Shown: one piece after another, positions 17,695 to 24,781 of the stretch | Numbering within the stretch: the first letter of the stretch is position 1 | Layout of the letters: each line of letters opens with the position of its first letter | Translations under genes and position numbers: made by a program | Origin: a virus | Length of the DNA: 25,702 bases | Virus record (IMG/VR): IMGVR_UViG_3300030106_003856 | Location: 1-25,702 of that record | Reading direction: 5' to 3' (one strand) | The notes under the pieces: model-generated | What the model saw: only the letters and a program-made list of their open reading frames with translations | Database searches by the model: none | What the model was told of the DNA's origin: nothing

Positions 17695-18549
17695 TTAAAA
17701 AACTGAATAGTAATCATTAGCGTTTGTTACGATAGCCACCCGATTATTTGTGGGGTCAAGACTTTGATTGGAATTCCAATGAACAATCTCTTGAACATAA
17801 CCCCTCCAACCATTACTACCACTGAACCGAGAACCTAGAGAAAAGCCGCTCATGGCCTGACTACCTGGGCTAAGGCTTGTCGCATTTACCCCGTTGATTG
17901 AGAGTTGTGAACTGCTACCCGCAAATACACCCAACCATATCGCCTGATCCTGATCATTGGCGGCGCTACCAGACCACCCGCCAGCCCAAAGACGCCTTTT
18001 GCTACCCTGTTGTCCGAGTAGATTACGGCCACCTGAGCCATCACCATCCACCAGATACAGCCCCGAGCTTGTGTTGTCACTTTTGACCACGGCAAGAAAA
18101 CTGTTCGGTTGCGATTCGGAACTTGCATCGCTACGCTGTAATAAATCGTTGTAGAAGTCTAATGCAACCCTACCATTGTAAACCTCTAGCGAACCAGAGC
18201 CAATTAGCTTTGGTTGTCTACTCTCCGTAGAAGTTGTTATATCGCGGTTATTTGCGGACTGGTCATACCATGTAACCGCCCTGACTGTATCGGAACCAGC
18301 CCAGTCTCCCAGTGTTGCTCCTGAACCGCCTGATAAATTAGCCACTCCTGAAGTAAGAGAAACAGTATTGTCTGAATCGAATTCGACATCTGCCTCATAA
18401 TCGTCTGCCTCACGCCTGACCTTGAGAGCGTAGCCACTATAATCAGTTCGCAATTTGCGGAGTGAATAACCCGCATCGGCAGGATAAGTATCCAATAATA
18501 AATTGGCCGTTCGTTTAGAGCCTGCTATTATTCCTAATTTATTAATCAT
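17695..18549 (-). CDS. LamG/arabinofuranosidase-B-like adhesin, paralog 1, 284 aa
   Basis: Central motif GYSLRKLRTDYSGYALKVRR followed by a strand region, then AVTWYDQSANNRDI and a jelly-roll-like C-terminal half (VYNGRVALDFYND, FLAVVKSD, LWLGVFAGS, GYVQEIVHW). This is the layout of concanavalin-type domains like the arabinofuranosidase B catalytic fold, often found in phage tail-associated host-binding proteins. No clear catalytic pair is seen, so a carbohydrate-binding role is more likely. Similar in order and key motifs to the protein at 19774-20670. Confidence 0.7.
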   Translation of the reverse strand: MINKLGIIAGSKRTANLLLDTYPADAGYSLRKLRTDYSGYALKVRREADDYEADVEFDSDNTVSLTSGVANLSGGSGATLGDWAGSDTVRAVTWYDQSANNRDITTSTESRQPKLIGSGSLEVYNGRVALDFYNDLLQRSDASSESQPNSFLAVVKSDNTSSGLYLVDGDGSGGRNLLGQQGSKRRLWAGGWSGSAANDQDQAIWLGVFAGSSSQLSINGVNATSLSPGSQAMSGFSLGSRFSGSNGWRGYVQEIVHWNSNQSLDPTNNRVAIVTNANDYYSVF

Positions 18550-18930
18550 TTATTTAGATGGGGGGAGGGAGTTTTTATACTCTTTTTGAATCCTGTCATA
18601 GAGTTTAGACCTGAAGCCTCTTTCCTCTTTCAGCATCGCTTTCGCTAAGATGGCGTAGTTAATGATGTCCTCACATGCGTCATCCACGCTTTCGTTTGGC
18701 ACTTCAAGTTTGCGGTCATTAGTGAATGACTGAATTCTCTGGATTTTATCAATCATCCTCATCAATATACCCTTAACTGGATGAATGTTAAGTATTTGTG
18801 CGGCCTTGAAGTTGGCGAATATATCCTTGGCGGTTTTGCCGCCCGTATAATCGTTGTTTTTCTTTGCCATTATATCCCTGCACTTGTCGCAGGTTTCCTC
18901 ATGGAGTTCCAATAAGTCTTTGATGGTCAT
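18550..18930 (-). CDS. DUF1599-like (nucleotide modification-associated) protein, 126 aa
   Basis: CRDIMAKKNNDYTGG (about 17-31), then ILMRMIDKIQRI and ESVDDACEDIINYAILAKAM fit the DUF1599 / Nmad1 group, an all-helical relative of MazG-type NTP pyrophosphatases: a K-x-N-x-D-Y motif, an M-x-D-K-x-x-R motif and an E-x-x-x-D-x-x-x-D motif. The acidic cluster in the last motif would bind metal. In phages such proteins associate with modified or depleted nucleotides. It lies between the two adhesin genes. Confidence 0.65.
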   Translation of the reverse strand: MTIKDLLELHEETCDKCRDIMAKKNNDYTGGKTAKDIFANFKAAQILNIHPVKGILMRMIDKIQRIQSFTNDRKLEVPNESVDDACEDIINYAILAKAMLKEERGFRSKLYDRIQKEYKNSLPPSK

Positions 18931-18938
18931 AATTTTTT

Positions 18939-19310
18939 TTAATCTACAGCCATTTCAAAAGAACTTCCCTCTGCCATCCCCGCTACCAATGTGCCACTAG
19001 AAATATCATAAACAAATAAGTCGTTGTGATGCATGGAATACTGCTTTAGATAAGCCAGCGCTTCTTCAAGAGTCGTTACTGTCTCCAAACGCTCATCGGT
19101 GACATCGTTCTGGATTCTTATTTCGTATTTCGAATTCGAACTGGCCCACTGGTAATCGGGGTCGGGGTTATTTGCGGGAAGATTAATAGATCTGGGGGTT
19201 TCTTTTGTTTTTAATTCCTCAAGCTCCCCTGTTTTTGTGGGAAGGAGGAACAGATAGATGCCTACACCGAGGCATATCCCCAAGATACTGATGGATGTGA
19301 ACGCTTTCAT
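18939..19310 (-). CDS. Membrane-anchored hypothetical protein, 123 aa
   Basis: An N-terminal transmembrane helix (MKAFTSISILGICLGVGIYL, 1-24) leads to a soluble domain with a Pro-rich linker (ETPRSINLPANNPDPDYQWA) and a beta/alpha part (YEIRIQND, LETVTTLEEALAYLKQY). It probably faces the periplasm. Overlaps the upstream membrane gene by 4 bp. No family recognised. Confidence 0.55.
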   Translation of the reverse strand: MKAFTSISILGICLGVGIYLFLLPTKTGELEELKTKETPRSINLPANNPDPDYQWASSNSKYEIRIQNDVTDERLETVTTLEEALAYLKQYSMHHNDLFVYDISSGTLVAGMAEGSSFEMAVD

Positions 19311-19561
19311 ACTGGGTCGTGGTCTTTGTATTGTTGTTTTTTATCTTCCATTCTGCGGATGTGGCGATCCCATATGTTTTCATTTTGTATTATTTGCTCT
19401 ACCTCCTTCAGCCTTGCGGTTGATGTGCGATATACCTGTATGGGAAAGGCAAGGAGCGAATGTAGCATTGCCGTAACGCCAACAAATACCGCCAGTAAAA
19501 TACCCACGGTTAACCCCGCGATGATAGATAAAATCAGATAAGGCAAATAACTAAGCTTCAT
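19307..19561 (-). CDS. Small membrane protein, 84 aa
   Basis: Two hydrophobic segments (about 5-22 and 26-42) and a charged helical C-terminus (RLKEVEQIIQNENIWDRHIR, DKKQQYKDHDPV). The stop overlaps the start of the next gene. Spanin or holin-associated roles are possible because its shape, a membrane anchor plus a cytoplasmic or periplasmic helix, is common in lysis accessory proteins, but it is not next to the endolysin. Confidence 0.5.
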   Translation of the reverse strand: MKLSYLPYLILSIIAGLTVGILLAVFVGVTAMLHSLLAFPIQVYRTSTARLKEVEQIIQNENIWDRHIRRMEDKKQQYKDHDPV

Positions 19562-19607
19562 ATGTGCCTACAGTGAAGCATGATCCCGTTGCCGTCAAGA
19601 AAAAATG

Positions 19608-19730
19608 TCAGAAATTTTCCTTGTTGGGATTTTTTATATTGGGCTTGCGTTGGAGTTGACGGTTGCCCCCGAGAATTGGTAATATAATTGAAAGGGCGAT
19701 TACCCAGGCGATAAAGATAACAAAATACAT
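19608..19730 (-). CDS. Small membrane peptide, 40 aa
   Basis: MYFVIFIAWVIALSIILPIL (one transmembrane helix) followed by a basic tail (GGNRQLQRKPNIKNPNKENF). It has its own promoter candidate at 19739-19766 with an 8-nt gap to the ATG. Positive-inside rule would place the tail in the cytoplasm. Function unknown. Confidence 0.5.
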   Translation of the reverse strand: MYFVIFIAWVIALSIILPILGGNRQLQRKPNIKNPNKENF

Positions 19731-19738
19731 TATTTAGC

Positions 19739-19766
19739 AGTATAAAACTAAATTGTAATTTGTAAA
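19739..19766 (-). promoter_or_regulatory. Promoter candidate, near-leaderless
   Basis: - strand TTTACA (19766-19761), 16-nt spacer, TATACT (19744-19739), 8 nt to the ATG at 19730. Confidence 0.5.
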
Positions 19767-19773
19767 GAGACTT

Positions 19774-20670
19774 TTAGTAAATCTTGTAGTAGGCGTTTAT
19801 GTCCCGCTCTATGGCTTCCCGTTCGGGAGATTTATCATCAGCGTAGAAAATTAGTTCCTGTAAGTGTCCGTTACAGAAGTAAGTTCCAGCGGCACTTCCC
19901 ATAACTCCATTATTAGCGGAATCAGTAAGGTTGGAAACGTCGAGGGGATTTGTGCCACTGCCTTGAACACCATCTTGGAACTGAGTAGCCACGCCTAATA
20001 TCGGGCCAGCGATATTCGTGACTAGAAACTGATTGTTACTTATAGCGTTAAAGGACACCTCAAAATCATCCGAATAATAAAACTCATGCTCGCTATTGTT
20101 TACAAGCAGCATGTAGTAGTTGTTTGTGTCGAAGCTCGCCACCCATGCGATTTTGGTAGTCGCATTAAATGCGTCGTGTTTTATAACGGTGAAGGTTGAA
20201 ATGTCTGCAAGATTTAAACCCGTTTCATCGAACGGAAAAAGATCATCGCTACCATCAAATGACGCAGCGTTCCTTCCATTAATTGTCATAAGGGCCGAAT
20301 TATCTATTATTTGTGGTTGTTTATCGTTGTCGGTTTGGGTTAGATCATAACCCAAAGACGACTGATCATACCAAACTCTGATCCACGCATCAGCAGTTGC
20401 TCCTGACAACCACGCGCCCAGTGTATCGCCTGAACCTCCAGTTTTATTAAAGACGGGTGAAGCGAGTGAGACCTCACCATTTACATCGAAACCCACATCT
20501 GCCGTCCAGTTGAATGCATACTGTCGCACCCGTACTGCCGCACCTGAATAGGCGCTGGTTAATTTTCTGAGAGAATAGGCTCGGGCAACACCCCCGCCAA
20601 ATTTATCTAATAGCAATCCTCCCGCCAAAGTAGCCGTGGGAAGTGATAATCTGTTACCCAGCGATAACAT
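19774..20670 (-). CDS. LamG/arabinofuranosidase-B-like adhesin, paralog 2, 298 aa
   Basis: Shares with the gene at 17695 the ARAYSLRKLTSAYSGAAVRV block, ADVGFD..GEVSL, GDTLGAWLSG and VWYDQSSLGYDLTQTDND motifs and the C-terminal order (INGRNAASFDG, STFTVIKHD, GHLQELIFYA). Identity outside these motifs is low, so the two copies have diverged. The Gly/Ala-rich N-terminus may anchor it to the virion. It probably binds host carbohydrate. Overlap-free but only 2 nt from the upstream small gene. Confidence 0.7.
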   Translation of the reverse strand: MLSLGNRLSLPTATLAGGLLLDKFGGGVARAYSLRKLTSAYSGAAVRVRQYAFNWTADVGFDVNGEVSLASPVFNKTGGSGDTLGAWLSGATADAWIRVWYDQSSLGYDLTQTDNDKQPQIIDNSALMTINGRNAASFDGSDDLFPFDETGLNLADISTFTVIKHDAFNATTKIAWVASFDTNNYYMLLVNNSEHEFYYSDDFEVSFNAISNNQFLVTNIAGPILGVATQFQDGVQGSGTNPLDVSNLTDSANNGVMGSAAGTYFCNGHLQELIFYADDKSPEREAIERDINAYYKIY

Positions 20671-20672
20671 TT

Positions 20673-20951
20673 TTAAGTATCATATTTGTAGAGGACCGCC
20701 TTACCTGAGAGTTGAACAGCCGTAAACTGGCCAAATAGGGTAGCACCCTTAGGAATAATTGCTCCTGAAATCCCGTCATTTTGGGGGTCACTACTGGATA
20801 CATTACCCACGGTACCTCCCATCATAGTGCAATCCTCAAGAGCTTGGACACCAAAATAATTACCCGCGCTAGTGCTGAGGCCCGTGAGGTATTCGCTACC
20901 CCAACCTCCCATTGATTGAAGTAAAAGTCCTTGTGGAGAAGAGTCTGGCAT
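20673..20951 (-). CDS. Small beta-rich protein, possibly virion-associated, 92 aa
   Basis: Starts MPDSSPQGLLLQSMGGWGSE, then YFGVQALEDCTMMGGTVGN and IIPKGATLFGQFTAVQLSG: a short beta protein with glycine-rich loops that looks like phage decoration or minor virion proteins I have seen next to adhesin genes. Nothing firmer. Start supported by a promoter candidate (20959-20988) 7 nt upstream. Confidence 0.55.
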   Translation of the reverse strand: MPDSSPQGLLLQSMGGWGSEYLTGLSTSAGNYFGVQALEDCTMMGGTVGNVSSSDPQNDGISGAIIPKGATLFGQFTAVQLSGKAVLYKYDT

Positions 20952-20958
20952 ATGTTTT

Positions 20959-20988
20959 ATTACACGAATTTAAAGCAAAATGTGTAAA
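20959..20988 (-). promoter_or_regulatory. Promoter candidate with TTACAC/GTGTAA inverted repeat
   Basis: - strand TTTACA (20988-20983), 18-nt spacer, TGTAAT (20964-20959), 7 nt to the ATG at 20951. The two boxes are themselves halves of an inverted repeat (TTACAC...GTGTAA, 16 nt apart), which could be an operator. Confidence 0.45.
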
Positions 20989-20999
20989 ATAATCTCGGC

Positions 21000-21533
21000 C
21001 TAGACAGACTCCATTGGAATGTGGTATTTCATGTAGGGAAGAAACCAATGCTCACAATCCTGCAAGACATCTTGCAATAACACCATCGACATCAAATCCT
21101 TGCGCCCCCTGCGAGTATACCCCTTGTGGAGGCACTGCTCCACTTTATAGACTTTATCACGCAGATCACACTTTTTCTTTGCGAGATTATACAAATCTAT
21201 ATTTTTAACGTGCAGAAAGAATGCGCCAAAATCAAAAGCAACCCAAAGTGGTGTACCATTCTCGTTGCACCAACCTGTTTTTCCTTGCACATTATAGAAC
21301 TCCAAGAGAATCTTACCCTCACGATGGGAATTTTTTATTCCTTTTAAATCTACTGTTTCGCCATTAACGACAAAATCCACATGCCCTATATCTTGCTGCT
21401 TCCTAGTTTTTTTAATTATTAAACCAGCGTTTAAGCAAGAATCATGGTAGCGATGTGTTGACTCATCACCAACCTTCATAGACCGCGCAACATGATTAGC
21501 GCCCGACAATCCCTTTGCTGTATTAGAAATCAT
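21000..21533 (-). CDS. Putative PD-(D/E)XK nuclease-fold protein, 177 aa
   Basis: IGHVDFVVNGETVDLKGIKN (residues 49-68) carries Asp53 and a D-x-K pair (Asp62, Lys64) on two strands, as in PD-(D/E)XK enzymes; a third acidic residue (Glu78, in LLEFY) lies on a later strand. The region LWVAFDFGAFFLHV is another core strand. The N-terminus is polar and the C-terminus Cys- and Lys-rich (KKKCDLRDKVYKVEQCLHKG). The leaderless promoter at 21541-21569 fixes the ATG. Its target is unknown. Confidence 0.55.
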   Translation of the reverse strand: MISNTAKGLSGANHVARSMKVGDESTHRYHDSCLNAGLIIKKTRKQQDIGHVDFVVNGETVDLKGIKNSHREGKILLEFYNVQGKTGWCNENGTPLWVAFDFGAFFLHVKNIDLYNLAKKKCDLRDKVYKVEQCLHKGYTRRGRKDLMSMVLLQDVLQDCEHWFLPYMKYHIPMESV

Positions 21534-21540
21534 ATGTTAG

Positions 21541-21569
21541 ATTATAACAGAAAAACCCCACCGCGTCAA
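21541..21569 (-). promoter_or_regulatory. Promoter, predicted leaderless, embedded in a terminator
   Basis: - strand TTGACG (21569-21564), 17-nt spacer, perfect TATAAT (21546-21541), 7 nt to the ATG at 21533. The -35 lies in the loop, and the spacer covers the 3' arm and T-run, of the terminator for the upstream gene. Confidence 0.75.
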
Positions 21570-21586
21570 GAGACAAACGGTGGGGT
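21549..21586 (-). terminator. Rho-independent terminator of the small membrane gene
   Basis: - strand ACCCCACCG (21586-21578) pairs perfectly with CGGTGGGGT (21563-21555) around a 14-nt loop, then TTTTCTG. It lies 29 nt past the stop of the gene at 21615. Confidence 0.85.
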
Positions 21587-21614
21587 CGAGAATCCTTACG
21601 GATCAATGGCAAGA

Positions 21615-21797
21615 TTATTTCTGCTTGGCTTTGCCGACGTTGAGAGCGAGCCAATCGATTACGCCGTAAACTTTTGACCACAGGCTCCCTTTGGCAGGAG
21701 TTGGGGTTGCTGCCGCGAAAGCTGACGCCAAAGCAATCGCCGCCGTCACAACGCCAAACCAAGGGTTATCTTGAACTAATTGTAGAATAGTATCCAT
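21615..21797 (-). CDS. Small holin-like membrane protein, 60 aa
   Basis: MDTILQLVQDNPWFGVVTAA then an Ala-rich hydrophobic helix (about 14-31), a PTPAKGS linker and a basic end (ALNVGKAKQK). I know near-identical architecture from small phage membrane proteins with the NPW.G..TA motif; some are annotated as holins. Its own terminator follows. A holin role is plausible because an endolysin and a second holin-like gene lie close by. Confidence 0.6.
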   Translation of the reverse strand: MDTILQLVQDNPWFGVVTAAIALASAFAAATPTPAKGSLWSKVYGVIDWLALNVGKAKQK

Positions 21798-21855
21798 TTT
21801 TATTATATTTGTTTGTTACCTATAATTACACCAAAACGGCTAAAGATGCAACCCG

Positions 21856-21996
21856 TCAGTGTCGTTTTCCCTGCCCTCGATACTTCTTTTTATAGTGAGT
21901 GCTAGTCTTACTCTTTGAGTGTTTATTCTTTGAGTGAATGCCTTTATTGCGCTTTTTTTTGGGCTTTGTGTAAGCCTTTCTTAGTTTCTGTGCCAT
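21856..21996 (-). CDS. Small highly basic protein, 46 aa
   Basis: MAQKLRKAYTKPKKKRNKGI followed by His/Ser/Lys-rich sequence (HSKNKHSKSKTSTHYKKKYR). More than a third of residues are Lys or Arg and no acidic residue occurs. Similar short proteins occur in marine phages. Most likely binds nucleic acid, perhaps as part of the virion. 12 nt from the upstream stop codon. Confidence 0.55.
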   Translation of the reverse strand: MAQKLRKAYTKPKKKRNKGIHSKNKHSKSKTSTHYKKKYRGQGKRH

Positions 21997-22008
21997 ATTT
22001 TATTATTT

Positions 22009-22452
22009 TTATTCCTTCATGTCCCCACGGTTTCTGAACCACTTGGGGCTGGGAAGGCCAAATACATCTTTAAAGTTCTGCTGCATCTCGTCAGTCATGC
22101 CACCTTTAAAATCCCAACCATCAGACGTTCCATCGGAAACGGGTAATTTTACGCTTTTTGGGGCAATCTCTTCAAGCTCCTTACAAATCCTAATTATTTC
22201 TGCCCTACCGATTTTACCCGCAGTATCCTTACCCTGAACAAGTTTTCTTAATTTATCTAACTCTTTATTAAAATAAATAAAATCTTCATCCTGCCCCATG
22301 ATTTTGGACTCCTGATGATCGTAAATAAATTCTTGCTGCACTTCATATTGTGTTGGATCTATACAATGCTCAATAGGATCAAATGAAGTTTTTCCAACTA
22401 CATAGTTGAAAATATCGGTGCGGTTAATATCTATCTCCTGTTTTTTATGCAT
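22009..22452 (-). CDS. Hypothetical protein, 147 aa
   Basis: Not recognised. Charged alpha-helical sequence (KELDKLRKLVQGKDTAGKIG; AEIIRICKELEEIAPKS) between polar regions, with a distinctive C-terminus (GLPSPKWFRNRGDMKE). ATG 22452 rather than 22455 is preferred because it gives the exact 6-nt gap to the -10 seen in the other leaderless units; the two starts are adjacent codons (ATGATG). Confidence 0.55.
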   Translation of the reverse strand: MHKKQEIDINRTDIFNYVVGKTSFDPIEHCIDPTQYEVQQEFIYDHQESKIMGQDEDFIYFNKELDKLRKLVQGKDTAGKIGRAEIIRICKELEEIAPKSVKLPVSDGTSDGWDFKGGMTDEMQQNFKDVFGLPSPKWFRNRGDMKE

Positions 22453-22458
22453 CATGTA

Positions 22459-22486
22459 ATAATAATGAGTTAATGTTTTGAGTCAA
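22459..22486 (-). promoter_or_regulatory. Promoter, predicted leaderless
   Basis: - strand TTGACT (22486-22481), 16-nt spacer, TATTAT (22464-22459), 6 nt to ATG 22452 (3 nt to ATG 22455). Confidence 0.6.
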
Positions 22487-22493
22487 GTGAATT

Positions 22494-23114
22494 TTACAGA
22501 ATTCTTATCCTGCTGCGAATTTTTGAAACGTGCCTATTTTTTTCCAGCACTGAGCCTCCCTCTCGGCTTCCTGCGCCATTGGTATTTCCCTCAATGGTTT
22601 TCACATAACCGCTAGAATCAGCATCCGCAACAGCCAAGCCGATATGGGAAAACGTAAACACCACAATATCCCCCGCTTTTATGTCCTCGTTTGTTGGTTT
22701 ACGAAGATCGATACCGTTTGCCGCTTGTTTCTTGGCCCAGTTTTCAAAATCCCAAGCCCCAGCAGTTCTCGGACGCTCAAATTCGACATTCTGCCCCTCT
22801 ATCGCTTCCTTTACTAACCAACAAATGAAAGCTGCACACCATGGCCAACCCTTATCTGGATCAAGCCACGTTGCGGCTTTGTATGTATCCACCATGGGGC
22901 CGCAATTGGTTCCATCTACTTCAGATACGCCGATTTGCTCTCGCGCCAGCGTTATCATTTTTTCTGAAACAGTTACGTTTCCAGTCACCTTCTCTCTAGT
23001 TGAAAGTTTCGACAGTATAGCATTCCAAGTAACTGGGCCGTCCGCACCATCTGCTGGGATTCCAAGTAGTTTTTGAACGGCTTTGATTACTTGTTTTTTA
23101 CCTTTAAATTCCAT
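22494..23114 (-). CDS. CHAP-type endolysin with N-terminal binding domain, 206 aa
   Basis: An N-terminal peptidoglycan-binding-like helical repeat (VIKAVQKLLGIPADGADGPV) precedes a CHAP/NlpC-like catalytic domain: WPWCAAFICWLVKEA (Cys93 nucleophile), then FSHIGLAVA (His157) and IEGNTNG (Glu175/Asn177). Such enzymes cut peptide bonds in peptidoglycan at the end of infection. No signal peptide is seen, so release depends on a holin. ATG 23114 is preferred to the GTG 23126 because AGAAGG lies upstream and the upstream gene's stop precedes it by 2 nt. Confidence 0.8.
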   Translation of the reverse strand: MEFKGKKQVIKAVQKLLGIPADGADGPVTWNAILSKLSTREKVTGNVTVSEKMITLAREQIGVSEVDGTNCGPMVDTYKAATWLDPDKGWPWCAAFICWLVKEAIEGQNVEFERPRTAGAWDFENWAKKQAANGIDLRKPTNEDIKAGDIVVFTFSHIGLAVADADSSGYVKTIEGNTNGAGSREGGSVLEKNRHVSKIRSRIRIL

Positions 23115-23116
23115 GA

Positions 23117-23722
23117 TTACCGACACCTTCTACTGAATGAAGCGCACACGGACATAACCCCACACAGGGCCATCAGTGTCCAAATAAACTCGCCAAATCT
23201 ATCTATTTTTTTATTTAAAATAGCAGATTGAGCCTCATTATGATACATTTTAGTGTCCATAATATTGTTAATTGCTTCAATAGTAGGCTCAGTCATTTCA
23301 TACATCTCAGGAATTGAGCCTTTGATCTTTTCGATATCTCCCGCCTTAGCCCAACCAATTAATTGATCAACATAGAGGCTTATTTTATCCTCTTGAGCAA
23401 ACACAAAATCTGCATAAGCTACTTCTTTGGGGGTGATGTCCTTTTTGTAACCCTCCAAATATTCATCCTTATAGCCACTTTCTTCCTCAAGGACTTCAAC
23501 CATTTCTTCTGGCGACATGATTCCATGTGATGTTTGAATAACAGAATTAACAATTATAACACCATACCAATCAAAGCACATACCTATTTCCATAATAGAT
23601 GATTCAGATTGGCGAGCATTCTCTTCTAATGTTGTTTTTATATCGTCATTTAGCTGTAAACCTTTCAATCCAAAGGCTAAACAAATAAATGATAAACAGT
23701 AAACTATAAATCTAGGTTTCAT
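23117..23722 (-). CDS. Two-TM protein with periplasmic helical domain in the lysis block, 201 aa
   Basis: Topology: an N-terminal hydrophobic helix (RFIVYCLSFICLAFGLKGL, 4-22), a long polar helical region (23-175) and a C-terminal hydrophobic helix (GEFIWTLMALCGVMSVCA, about 177-194) with a basic end (SRRCR). The layout resembles a chemoreceptor-type four-helix sensor without signalling domains, or a unimolecular spanin, which has two membrane-linked ends, although no convincing lipobox is visible. Position between holin and endolysin favours a lysis role. Confidence 0.5.
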   Translation of the reverse strand: MKPRFIVYCLSFICLAFGLKGLQLNDDIKTTLEENARQSESSIMEIGMCFDWYGVIIVNSVIQTSHGIMSPEEMVEVLEEESGYKDEYLEGYKKDITPKEVAYADFVFAQEDKISLYVDQLIGWAKAGDIEKIKGSIPEMYEMTEPTIEAINNIMDTKMYHNEAQSAILNKKIDRFGEFIWTLMALCGVMSVCASFSRRCR

Positions 23723-24036
23723 TTTTTTATGAACTGGGAGGGGTTCTTTTCGAATTTCTTGCCAAGCCTAACTATGCCCCCGATTACCTCGGGACTCACG
23801 ACGCCGATGATACCATAAGCAATCGCCTTTGTGAGCGAAGAGACATCGGTCTGCTCTAAAACAAACCAAGCTATGCCAGCAGCGATAGCCGCCGTAACAA
23901 TTCTTTTAAATTGTTGTTTTACCGATAATCCACTATCACCCGACAAAAGTCGCGCAAACATCGCCGCCGCGCCAACTAATGGGACTAACCAACCTCCATT
24001 CAGAAACTCTTTTATAATAGATTTTTCGGGTTCCAT
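23719..24036 (-). CDS. Holin (LydA/holin superfamily III-like), 105 aa
   Basis: Three hydrophobic segments (about 16-31, 47-63 and 70-90), a glycine/alanine-rich core and a basic C-terminus (RLGKKFEKNPSQFIKK), as in superfamily III phage holins of the LydA type: LVPLVGAAAMFARLLS, AAIAAGIAWFVLEQTD, GIIGVVSPEVIGG. Size 105 aa is typical. It overlaps the next gene by 4 bp and opens the lysis cassette. Confidence 0.75.
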   Translation of the reverse strand: MEPEKSIIKEFLNGGWLVPLVGAAAMFARLLSGDSGLSVKQQFKRIVTAAIAAGIAWFVLEQTDVSSLTKAIAYGIIGVVSPEVIGGIVRLGKKFEKNPSQFIKK

Positions 24037-24051
24037 ATCCCTTACTTACAC

Positions 24052-24086
24052 TTTATAAAAAAAAAGCCCCCCTTTCGGGAGGCTTT
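24052..24086 (-). terminator. Rho-independent terminator of the beta-barrel gene
   Basis: - strand AGCCTCCC-GAAA-GGGGGGCT (8-bp stem, one T-G wobble, GNRA loop) followed by nine T. It lies 27 nt past the gene at 24112. The + strand stem has one mismatch and a shorter T-run. Confidence 0.85.
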
Positions 24087-24111
24087 TTCATTATATTTTT
24101 AAACGTTTAAA

Positions 24112-24774
24112 TTAAAACTTAAACGTCAATCCTGCGCTCCAGAAGATTTCTTCATCGACCGCAAAAGTGGCAACATCAATGTCGTTATCGGCATAAGCGC
24201 CCTGAATATACACATCGGTATTGTCCTTGAGTGCGTATGTAGCCTTAACTCCAGCATGAAGCGCGTCATAAGCGTCAAACCAACTGCGCGTAATGAAAGG
24301 GGAAAGAGTAAGGTTCTTAATAGACGCGACAGACAAGTCACGCTTCACTGTTACCTCAATACCTTCCCAATCATACTCTAGATCACTCCAGAAATGCACA
24401 CCCACATCAGCAAAAGAGGTGGCAAGCCAGCCCCCCACACCGACTTCTTCAGAAGTTGGGAGCGCACCCTCAAACTGATGATAGCGGAATTGACCATCAG
24501 CCAACAGGCTCAGAGAACCCAGTTTGACCTGACGCGAAACGCCAACGCCGAAATGGCTCTCGGACTTACTGTCAGCAACCAGAGAGGCTGAAGCGTTAAC
24601 GCCAAAGCCTGCAACTGTCTGATCTGTTGACAGAGTGGTTGAGAAGGCATCTTTAGCCCTTCCAAGCCCACGATAGAACTGCTGATCTTCAGCCGCAAAA
24701 TCGAGGGTGATATCTCCCGCATTACTAAAAGTAATGCCCAACATGGTTATAAAACCGAGTATTAATTTGTTCAT
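24112..24774 (-). CDS. Outer-membrane beta-barrel protein, 220 aa
   Basis: An N-terminal signal peptide (MNKLILGFITMLGITFSNAG, cleaved near 18-20) precedes alternating amphipathic strands (SHFGVGVSRQVKLGSLSLLA, YDWEGIEVTVKRDLSV, DNTDVYIQGAYAD), and the chain ends in Phe (SAGLTFKF), as outer-membrane barrels do. The start is fixed by the promoter at 24782-24809. Not a known structural phage protein; it may alter the host surface during infection or lysogeny, for example by blocking receptors. Cargo-like, with its own promoter and terminator. Confidence 0.7.
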   Translation of the reverse strand: MNKLILGFITMLGITFSNAGDITLDFAAEDQQFYRGLGRAKDAFSTTLSTDQTVAGFGVNASASLVADSKSESHFGVGVSRQVKLGSLSLLADGQFRYHQFEGALPTSEEVGVGGWLATSFADVGVHFWSDLEYDWEGIEVTVKRDLSVASIKNLTLSPFITRSWFDAYDALHAGVKATYALKDNTDVYIQGAYADNDIDVATFAVDEEIFWSAGLTFKF

Positions 24775-24781
24775 ATCTCTT

